Shown in pieces: positions 6,616 through 12,248 of a stretch of 12,248 nt of DNA; within the stretch, counting starts at the first letter, position 1, and each line of letters begins with the position of its first letter. Below the pieces are notes generated by a model that saw only the letters and a program-made list of their open reading frames with translations, made no database searches and was not told the origin of the DNA. The stretch covers positions 1 to 12,248 of the forward strand of contig CAIWLA010000268.1 of the NCBI GenBank assembly GCA_903913345.1, given 5' to 3'. The DNA comes from an uncultured Magnetococcales bacterium. Lineage in GTDB: Bacteria; Pseudomonadota; Magnetococcia; Magnetococcales; Magnetaquicoccaceae. The position numbers were made by a program, and so were the translations under genes.

Positions 6616-9555
6616 TCAGCCACCCCGCTCCACCAACCAACGGTTGCGCAGAGCACCGGCCTCCGCCCGACGTTGACCATAATCCGTCTGCAGAATCAAT
6701 TCATCCGCCCGCGACAGAGAGGCCTCGGCCTCTGGATACTGCCGTTCGTCGAGAAAAATCTCTCCCTCCAACAGCCTTCCATCCACCTCCAGGAGGGGCA
6801 GGCCCCACCGACGGGCTATTTCCAGGGAACCGGCCAGATCCCAGCGGGCGGCCGGGATCTCCCCCTGCTGATGCAGGATGACGGCCCGCTGATAATAAAT
6901 GTCCGCCAGCAGCGGCGTCTCCCCGTCCCGCTCCTCGGCCATCCTGGCCGCTTCCAGCAACAGAGTCAGGGCCGAAGCCCCTTCCCCCATCGCCGCCAAC
7001 ACCCGCCCTTTACTGAGCATACTCAATATGATCCAGAGTGGCTGCTGGTTGGCCTCTGCCTGCTCCCTGGCCCGTTCCGCCCGCTCCAGCAACTCGGCCA
7101 GAGGGGCCGCCTGCCGTTCCAAAAACAGATCGATGGAGGCCTTCTCGGCCATGCCCATGAATTCCAGAAAGTCCACCGTGATCTGGACCGGAACCGCTTC
7201 CGTCTCCCGAAAAATGGCCAGACTCTCCGACCATTCGCCCAACCGATGCAACACGGCGGCCTGTTTGGTCTGCAACAACCAGGTCAAGACCGGCAGGCCA
7301 TGCTGTTCGGCCCAAAGCTGACCCTGCCGAGCGGTCTCCAGTGCCGTCCGCAGTCGGCCGGTGGCCATTTGCAGATCGCAGAGAGCCGTCGCCGCCTGGG
7401 CAACCCCGTGGGGCGCGCCCCGCTCCCTCTCCAGCCGCAACCCCTCTTCCTGTGGTCCCAGGGCCTCTTCCACCCGTCCCATGGCCGTCAGGCAAAAGGT
7501 GACCTCGGCCAACAACCAGGCCCGATCCTCGATGGAAAGATCACCCCGCACCGGCGGCGCGCCCCAGCCATTGGGAAAAAATCCGGCCAGCGCAGTCAGG
7601 TCTGAACTGTAGGCTCCCCATTTGGCCAGACTGAAATAATCAGCCCCCCGGCGAATGCGTCGCACGAAAACCCCATGCAGGGCCTCCTTGTATCGCCCGG
7701 CCCGGCATCCATGCTGCACCGCCCGATAGAGTGGGTCCAGTCCCACCAGACCATCGGGCTGCTCTTTGTCCACCCGCATTTGAAAATAGTCAAACAACAC
7801 CCCATGGGCCTGGCACAAATGGTTTTCCCAGTCGGGTGTCCGGTCATCGACATCGGCAATCCAGCCGCTGTACTCCCCTTCCAGATCGCCCGCAAAATAG
7901 TCCCGCACCAGGGGATGGAGTTGCCAGCCGCACGGGATGGCATAAGGCAACAAAAAGCCCGCCTGCTCCAGCTCATCGACCAGGGTGGCATTCTCGACCA
8001 GATTCAATGCCTGCAACGGGTGCGCCAGGGTGGCCCCGGAACGGACCGCCTGCCACTCCTCCTCGCGCATGGGGCGGTCAAACAGACCAAAAAGACGGAG
8101 AAAGAGACCATGTGGACTCTCCTTGGGCCAGATCGTCTGGTCATAGTGGCTCAGCAATCGCTGCAGGGGTTCACCCAACGCACCGGGAACCAGCCACTGT
8201 TCCACCTCCTCTGGCGTGGGTTGCCACTCCGCCCGTTGCTGGGTGAGCAGACCCCCCAACAAGAGCAGGGAGAGGGGGTGGCCCTGCATCCCGCGCACCA
8301 TCTGGGGCAGACGGTTCGCATACGGTTGGTCAACCCCCAGTGCCTTGAGCAGTTGCACCCCCTCCCGCTCCGTCAGAGGGTCCAGGCGCAGCTGGCGGCA
8401 GGGATCCTCCCCCGCCACGGGCTGACTTTCGGTCGAATCCTCTCCCGGTCCGTGCACCCCACGACGCGAGGTCAACACCACCAGACTGCCGACATGCCTT
8501 TGGGTCGATGGCGGGTGACACAGCCGACGCAACAGATGGTACAGCCCCGGATCGGAAAAGGAGTCGGCCAACGGGTCAGCGGGAAGCTCCTCTGGATATT
8601 GCAGCCCCTCCACCCCGTCCAGAATGAGCAGGGAGGGGTGGGCGTGCAACAATTGGCTCAAGCGCACCGCCCGTTTTTCCTCACTGCCCGGCAAATGGCC
8701 TTCATGACCAAAAAAGCGGAGGGCGCGGGCAAAAAACAGCCCGGAACTGCCCGGTCCGCTGGTTGCGGAGCGGGCATGGGCAATCGAGGCACTCTGAAAA
8801 GACCAGGCAAAGACCCGATGCGCGCCACCAAAACGGGGCTGGATCTCATTCAACCAACCCTCCACCAGCGCGGTCTTGCCCATCCCGGCGGCGGCCACAC
8901 AGGTGACAACCGCCACTTCCGGGTCGGCCAGATGGCGATCCAGTTGCCGCAACAGGGGACGCCGACCCACCAGGGGAACCAGGCTGGCCGGCAGACAGGA
9001 CAATTCACACTGGGCGGTCGGCTTCTTCTCCCACTGGTCCGGGTGACGTTTGCCTCTCCGGATCCAAACCCACCCCATCAGGGCCAGAAGCGGCACCGCG
9101 ACAGCGGCCACCGCCACCAGATTGGCCCCCCCGACCCCCCCGGACGACGGATCACCGGACACCGGATGGACCGCCGAAGCAGACGCAGGCGGCCTATCCC
9201 CCGGAGTCACCACCGCAGGCCGCGTGCGCCCGGACCATTTTTTGTCGATCATCAACGTCAAGGAGGTCTCGACCGGAGGCGGGGGCAGTGCGATCCGTTC
9301 CTCCTGATCCAACAACAAACGAGGGGACGGGGTGGCATCGGTCAACCGTTTTTCCTGGTGCAGGGAGGCGTCATCTGCCTCCCCGGCCGCCCACCCTGGC
9401 ACCGCCCAGGCCAGCAAACCATAGAGCATACCAACCGACACCCACCCCATCCGTGCGCGCCACGCCAGGAGGGGGGGTGCGGCACCCTTGAGGCCCAAAC
9501 TCCGCTGTCTTGCGGCAAAACCGCCACCTGTGATGGTTGAAAACCCATGCTTCAT
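6616..9555 (-). CDS. Membrane-anchored STAND-type P-loop NTPase with helical TPR-like C-terminus
   Basis: 979 residues from ATG 9555, chosen because TAAGGA lies 8 bases upstream and a signal-peptide-like segment follows (VGMLYGLLAWAVPGWAAGEA, 41-60). Residues 61-140 are a low-complexity region predicted to be periplasmic. A second hydrophobic helix (ANLVAVAAVAVPLLALMGWVW, 144-164) is followed by RRGKR, so the remainder should be cytoplasmic. The NTPase core shows VGRRPLL, Walker A AAAGMGKT (221-228), AWSFQS (250-255), Walker B LLILDGVEG (309-317), VVLTSRR (359-365), the STAND GHPLSL motif (425-430) and a winged helix ending WQLHPLV (544-550). Residues about 600-979 are alpha-helical repeats with degenerate TPR character. 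STAND proteins act as signal-gated switches that oligomerise on sensing a ligand. The usual N-terminal effector domain is replaced here by membrane anchoring, so effector action probably lies with a partner. It appears to be the first gene of the cluster. Confidence 0.85.
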   Translation of the reverse strand: MKHGFSTITGGGFAARQRSLGLKGAAPPLLAWRARMGWVSVGMLYGLLAWAVPGWAAGEADDASLHQEKRLTDATPSPRLLLDQEERIALPPPPVETSLTLMIDKKWSGRTRPAVVTPGDRPPASASAVHPVSGDPSSGGVGGANLVAVAAVAVPLLALMGWVWIRRGKRHPDQWEKKPTAQCELSCLPASLVPLVGRRPLLRQLDRHLADPEVAVVTCVAAAGMGKTALVEGWLNEIQPRFGGAHRVFAWSFQSASIAHARSATSGPGSSGLFFARALRFFGHEGHLPGSEEKRAVRLSQLLHAHPSLLILDGVEGLQYPEELPADPLADSFSDPGLYHLLRRLCHPPSTQRHVGSLVVLTSRRGVHGPGEDSTESQPVAGEDPCRQLRLDPLTEREGVQLLKALGVDQPYANRLPQMVRGMQGHPLSLLLLGGLLTQQRAEWQPTPEEVEQWLVPGALGEPLQRLLSHYDQTIWPKESPHGLFLRLFGLFDRPMREEEWQAVRSGATLAHPLQALNLVENATLVDELEQAGFLLPYAIPCGWQLHPLVRDYFAGDLEGEYSGWIADVDDRTPDWENHLCQAHGVLFDYFQMRVDKEQPDGLVGLDPLYRAVQHGCRAGRYKEALHGVFVRRIRRGADYFSLAKWGAYSSDLTALAGFFPNGWGAPPVRGDLSIEDRAWLLAEVTFCLTAMGRVEEALGPQEEGLRLERERGAPHGVAQAATALCDLQMATGRLRTALETARQGQLWAEQHGLPVLTWLLQTKQAAVLHRLGEWSESLAIFRETEAVPVQITVDFLEFMGMAEKASIDLFLERQAAPLAELLERAERAREQAEANQQPLWIILSMLSKGRVLAAMGEGASALTLLLEAARMAEERDGETPLLADIYYQRAVILHQQGEIPAARWDLAGSLEIARRWGLPLLEVDGRLLEGEIFLDERQYPEAEASLSRADELILQTDYGQRRAEAGALRNRWLVERGG

Positions 9556-9652
9556 GGTTGATTTCCTTACTGAAGGAGCAGGAAAAATAATCGGCCCCGG
9601 GGAGAAGTCGGCCCTCTGCCATGGGGTGACAATGACATGGTCTGATGTTTGC

Positions 9653-9681
9653 TTGCTTTTAATCGACAAGAGCAGTATAGA
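9653..9681 (+). promoter_or_regulatory. Candidate sigma-70-type promoter for the exported protein gene
   Basis: TTGCTT (9653-9658), a 17-base spacer and TATAGA (9676-9681) lie 44 bases before the GTG start. The 169-base divergent region must also hold the minus-strand promoter of the STAND cluster. TATACT on the minus strand overlaps this same -10, but I see no good -35 for it. Confidence 0.4.
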
Positions 9682-9724
9682 TTGTGGCTCGATTGTTTCG
9701 TTTTGTCTATTGAGGATAAGCGAA

Positions 9725-10540
9725 GTGCCTACCAAAAGAACACTCAAAAGAAAACCGGGCACCACCCGACTGACGTTCGCCGTGGCCCTGTGGGGCGGAT
9801 TGTGGCTCTCCGGCACGGCCATGGCCGCCTCCATGCACCAGAGTGGCTGTGAAAACCCAACAGAAGATGTGCAGGTCTGCTGGGATGCCATTGGCGATGC
9901 CGGTGAGGAGTTCGCTCCCTTCTCAGACGTGCATCTTTTGCCGATTGCCATGGATCGCCAGGGCGATCCGCAGTTATTGGCCGATTACAGTCGCTCGGTC
10001 TTCCGGCAATTCCTGCCGAGTGGCTTTGCCGATACGCTGACCCAGGAGTGGTATCCGGCCACCCACCTGGAGGAGGCCCTCTCTCTGGCGCGTCTGCACC
10101 AATGGGCATTGACCCTCTGGATCTCGCCACGGGTCCTGCGTGAAAGCTCTCCCACCAGTACCGGCATTGTGGACTGGGATCTCTACCTGATCAAACACAA
10201 CAAGCTGTTGCGTACCCTGCGGGTGCGGGTGGAATCCCGTCCCACCCGCACCAGCACGGGGGTGGAGACCGGGACCACGGTCGGTGCCCTGTTGTTGGCC
10301 ACTGGCGCGGTACTCACCCACCCCATCACCTCGGCCGGTGCCGTGGCGGGCACGGTGGCCATGTCCTCCAGCCATCCCCCGGAAGCGGGACGCTCGATGG
10401 AACTGATGACCGAGTTTGCGGTACGCCAAGTGTTGACCACCTTCAAATCGCCCATGGAAGGGCTGGAGTCAACCCCCCAACCCTCGCCGATCATGCAAAA
10501 GGCGTCTGGATGGGCAGATCAATTTTTTTCTCCCAAATAA
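9725..10540 (+). CDS. Exported protein of unknown function
   Basis: 271 residues. The GTG at 9725 is chosen because GAGG lies 9 bases upstream and the product then begins with a textbook signal peptide: MPTKRTLKRK, a hydrophobic stretch (LTFAVALWGGLWL) and a TAMA-A cleavage site near residue 34. A longer in-frame start at 9488 would run across the divergent promoter and the neighbouring STAND start, so it is rejected. The mature part has two cysteines (SGC and QVC), an acidic, aromatic middle, and a Gly/Ala/Thr-rich hydrophobic stretch (TTVGALLLATGAVL) near residue 185 that could be a membrane-interacting segment or buried core. I do not recognise a family. It is 10 bases upstream of the exonuclease gene, hence probably cotranscribed. 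A periplasmic or outer-membrane-associated location is likely. Confidence 0.75.
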   Translation: MPTKRTLKRKPGTTRLTFAVALWGGLWLSGTAMAASMHQSGCENPTEDVQVCWDAIGDAGEEFAPFSDVHLLPIAMDRQGDPQLLADYSRSVFRQFLPSGFADTLTQEWYPATHLEEALSLARLHQWALTLWISPRVLRESSPTSTGIVDWDLYLIKHNKLLRTLRVRVESRPTRTSTGVETGTTVGALLLATGAVLTHPITSAGAVAGTVAMSSSHPPEAGRSMELMTEFAVRQVLTTFKSPMEGLESTPQPSPIMQKASGWADQFFSPK

Positions 10541-10550
10541 GCGAGCAGAC

Positions 10551-11420
10551 GTGTTCAAGACAGTCAAAAATCTGGTATGGGCCTTTGATGCCGAGTGGAT
10601 CCCCGATCCCAAGGCCGGTCGCCTCCTGTATGACATGGGAGAGGATGCCACAGACGAGGCGGTCATGCGCGAGATGTGGCGGCGGGGTGGGGCCACCGAA
10701 GAGAATCCAACCCCCTATCTGAAGACGGTTCTCTGTCGGGTGGTCTCCATTGTCGTCGTGCAGCGTCTGGCCCACAAGGATGGCCGCGTGGCCTTGAATC
10801 TGCTGACCCTGCCCCGCGGACCCGCGCTGGCGGCCGAGACGGAGGCCACGATCATCGACACCTTTCTGGAGGCCATGGGCGAACGCCACCCGCAACTGGT
10901 GGGCTACAACTCTCTGGGGGCCGATTTGCGCATCCTGGTGCAGCGGGCCATCACCCTGGGGTTGAGTTGTCCCAAGTTTGCCTTGCGTCCCAACAAACCC
11001 TGGGAAGGGGTGGACTATTTTGCCCGTGGGGGCGAATCGCACCTGGACCTGAAGGATTATGCCACCCCCGGCTGGGGCAGTGGTTCGCCATCGATGCATG
11101 AACTGGCGGTCTTGTCCGGCATTCCGGGCAAAATGGAGACCCATGGGGATCAGGTGGCCCAACTGTGGCTGGCGGGTCGACTGGACGATATTATTGCGTA
11201 TAATGAATGCGATGCCTTGACGACCTATCTGCTCTGGCTGCGAATGGCCCATTTTGCCGGCCATTTCAACCGGGCCGACTATGCGACGGAGCAGGAGCGG
11301 CTCTGGCAACTGATCCAGCAGGAGTCCGCCCAAAAGCCCCATCTGGCCCAGTTTGGTGCGGTATGGCAGCAGTTGGCCGGGGAGAACCATCCCCAGCCTC
11401 TTCCTCCCCAATCCCTTTAG
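10551..11420 (+). CDS. Predicted PolB-type 3'-5' exonuclease (DEDDy family)
   Basis: 289 residues from GTG 10551. It has the three exonuclease motifs of the family related to the DNA polymerase B proofreading domain: Exo I as FDAEW with D13 and E15, Exo II as GYNSLGADL with N120 and D125, and Exo III as YNECDALTTYLLW with Y217 and D221. These Asp/Glu residues bind the two catalytic metals that remove nucleotides from DNA 3' ends. No polymerase domain is present, as is normal for this stand-alone family. It follows the exported-protein gene by 10 bases and precedes SspB by 24, with only a weak ribosome site (GCGAG). A role in DNA repair or nucleic-acid turnover is the family expectation; the specific substrate is not known from sequence. 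Confidence 0.88.
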   Translation: MFKTVKNLVWAFDAEWIPDPKAGRLLYDMGEDATDEAVMREMWRRGGATEENPTPYLKTVLCRVVSIVVVQRLAHKDGRVALNLLTLPRGPALAAETEATIIDTFLEAMGERHPQLVGYNSLGADLRILVQRAITLGLSCPKFALRPNKPWEGVDYFARGGESHLDLKDYATPGWGSGSPSMHELAVLSGIPGKMETHGDQVAQLWLAGRLDDIIAYNECDALTTYLLWLRMAHFAGHFNRADYATEQERLWQLIQQESAQKPHLAQFGAVWQQLAGENHPQPLPPQSL

Positions 11421-11444
11421 CAAACCGGACCAGAGCCAAAACCC

Positions 11445-11999
11445 ATGGAAGAGGATACCCTCCCCCCCGACAAGGCCCGTGTCATCCGTTTGCTGTTGGC
11501 AAAGGAGGGACGGGTCATGGTCTGCCTGGATGCCACGCAGAGAGGGGTGGAGGTGCCCAGGCGTTTTGGCACCGACCAGGGGTTGATGCTGGTTTTCAAC
11601 AAAACCATGCCGCAACCGATTGAGATGTTGCCGGACTGTATCGCCTCGGAACTGCGTTTTGGCGGCATTCCCCATTATTGTGTCATTCCCTATACCGCCA
11701 TCTGGAGTGTCTTCAACCCCGACAGCAACCACGGCATGGTCTGGCCGGATTTCATGCCGGAGGGGGTCCGTTTTCCCCATCATGTGATACCGCTCTCCCT
11801 CGAAGATGAGATGCCGAAACCCTCTCCCCAGGCGGAACGGGCGATCGAGGTTCCGGCGGCGGATCCGCCTGAACCGGAACGGAAAGGTTCCCCCGTTTTT
11901 CAAGTGATTGATGGCGGGGGCAGTCAGGCGTCCGTTGGCGAACATCTCGCCCCGGCCGATCCCAAGACCCGCCGATCCCATTTGCGGCTGGTGGAGTAG
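11445..11999 (+). CDS. sspB: SspB, substrate-delivery adaptor for the ClpXP protease
   Basis: 184 residues. The N-terminal domain (about 9-115) matches SspB: RVIRLLLAKEGRVMVCLDAT, GVEVPRRF, LVFN, and the diagnostic ELRFGGIPHYCVIPYTAIWSV. In characterised relatives this domain binds the ssrA tag on stalled-ribosome products and other substrates. A flexible Pro/Glu/Gly-rich linker of about 60 residues follows, ending in RRSHLRLVE, which fits the C-terminal ClpX-docking motif (consensus near RPALRVVK in Escherichia coli). FGGIP and the overall pattern look like the gamma/beta-proteobacterial form more than the shorter alpha-type SspB. The linker is longer than that of E. coli. It is the last gene of its operon, with a terminator 35 bases downstream. 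Confidence 0.93.
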   Translation: MEEDTLPPDKARVIRLLLAKEGRVMVCLDATQRGVEVPRRFGTDQGLMLVFNKTMPQPIEMLPDCIASELRFGGIPHYCVIPYTAIWSVFNPDSNHGMVWPDFMPEGVRFPHHVIPLSLEDEMPKPSPQAERAIEVPAADPPEPERKGSPVFQVIDGGGSQASVGEHLAPADPKTRRSHLRLVE

Positions 12000-12033
12000 G
12001 GGGCGGCAAACCGTTCCTTGTGTGATCAAACCG

Positions 12034-12067
12034 AAACCCTGGGGGGCATCCCTCAGGGTTTTTTTGT
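12034..12067 (+). terminator. Rho-independent terminator after sspB
   Basis: AACCCTG pairs with CAGGGTT (7 bp). The loop can add a GGG/CCC inner stem, and a run of seven T follows. It sits 35 bases past the sspB stop. Confidence 0.88.
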
Positions 12068-12149
12068 CTTTCCCTCCCCGGCGACCGATCGTCCTACAAA
12101 AAATGATTATTGTCAATTAATTTTCCTCGGTTTTCCGCCATTCTCAAAA

Positions 12150-12188
12150 AATCGGATACAAGAAATTATCTGATGACTTGATCCGATT
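12150..12188. promoter_or_regulatory. Inverted repeat AATCGGAT / ATCCGATT, possible operator
   Basis: Perfect 8-base arms (12150-12157 and 12181-12188), extendable to 11 of 12 with flanking A/T bases, are separated by 23 bases. The right arm overlaps the -35 of the candidate promoter at 12178. Two half-sites about three helical turns apart suit a dimeric or looping regulator. Which regulator is unknown. Confidence 0.4.
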
Positions 12189-12206
12189 CTTTGATACATT
12201 TGTAAC
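12178..12206 (+). promoter_or_regulatory. Candidate promoter for the next gene beyond the right edge
   Basis: TTGATC (12178-12183), a 17-base spacer and TGTAAC (12201-12206) lie in an AT-rich stretch after the sspB terminator and 33 bases before a strong Shine-Dalgarno at the window edge. Confidence 0.4.
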
Positions 12207-12210
12207 GGAC

Positions 12211-12226
12211 TGTGGATCTATCCACA
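12211..12226. promoter_or_regulatory. Perfect palindrome TGTGGAT-CT-ATCCACA at the predicted transcription start
   Basis: The 7-base arms are perfect, with a 2-base centre, and lie just after the candidate -10. Each arm also resembles a DnaA box (CTATCCACA is 8 of 9 to TTATCCACA on one strand, and the opposed arm is equivalent). It could be an operator or a pair of opposed DnaA-like sites. Confidence 0.45.
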
Positions 12227-12238
12227 TTCTGGCAGAAA

Positions 12239-12248
12239 ACAGGGGAGG
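12239..12248 (+). promoter_or_regulatory. Shine-Dalgarno of a gene starting beyond the window
   Basis: The sequence AACAGGGGAGG at the edge contains GGGGAGG, a near-consensus ribosome site, downstream of the candidate promoter. A start codon is expected within about 5 to 10 bases past the window end. Confidence 0.5.

Noticed and set aside
7675..9540. 621-residue plus-strand ORF
   Set aside because: It is exactly antisense to the large STAND NTPase. Its product is low-complexity, rich in Gln/Arg/Pro/His, with no motifs, and it has no ribosome site. It is a shadow frame of GC-rich coding DNA.
9488..9724. N-terminal extension of the exported protein
   Set aside because: The extension overlaps the start of the divergent STAND gene and the candidate promoter, and it would bury the signal peptide 79 residues inside the protein.
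9556..9951. 132-residue N-terminal extension of the large STAND protein
   Set aside because: It would overlap the opposite gene and its promoter, and it would place the signal peptide internally. ATG 9555 has a good ribosome site.
10491..12116. 541-residue minus-strand ORF
   Set aside because: It lies opposite the exonuclease and sspB, both of which have clear family motifs, and it runs through the terminator. It is a shadow frame.

Overview
The window looks like chromosomal DNA of a moderately GC-rich Gram-negative proteobacterium. Three things suggest this: exported proteins with Sec-type signal peptides, a gamma/beta-style ClpXP adaptor (SspB), and a hairpin-rich GGGGC/GCCCC intergenic repeat of a kind common in alphaproteobacteria and magnetococci. 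A Magnetococcales-like source is my best guess from overall feel. It is inference, and nothing in the window proves it.

Left and centre (1-9555), all on the minus strand: a five-gene cluster that reads from right to left. The order is (i) a 979-residue membrane-anchored STAND-type P-loop NTPase with a helical, TPR-like C-terminus; (ii) a shorter tandem paralogue of it that keeps the signal peptide, membrane anchor, NTPase and winged-helix parts but has lost the whole TPR-like region and ends inside a hairpin repeat; (iii) a protein with a nitrilase-superfamily (C-N hydrolase) domain behind an unrecognised 235-residue N-terminal region; (iv) a helical protein with a winged helix-turn-helix; (v) a ParA/MinD-like ATPase with the variant KGGVGR P-loop, translationally coupled to gene iv by a 4-base overlap and fused to 35-residue TPR repeats that run off the left edge. 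Sensor/switch ATPases, TPR scaffolds and a candidate enzymatic effector sit together here. That resembles NTP-dependent conflict/signalling systems, but I do not recognise this exact combination.

Right (9725-12000), plus strand: a divergently transcribed exported protein of unknown function, then a predicted PolB-type 3'-5' exonuclease (DEDDy motifs visible), then SspB with a C-terminal ClpX-binding tail. A rho-independent terminator follows. These are closely spaced and look like an ordinary operon.

Right edge (12070-12248): an AT-rich regulatory region with two inverted repeats around a candidate promoter and a strong Shine-Dalgarno in the last ten bases. The next plus-strand gene almost certainly starts just outside the window.

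Long antisense ORFs occur opposite most of the genes. They are shadow frames of GC-rich coding sequence and are not annotated.
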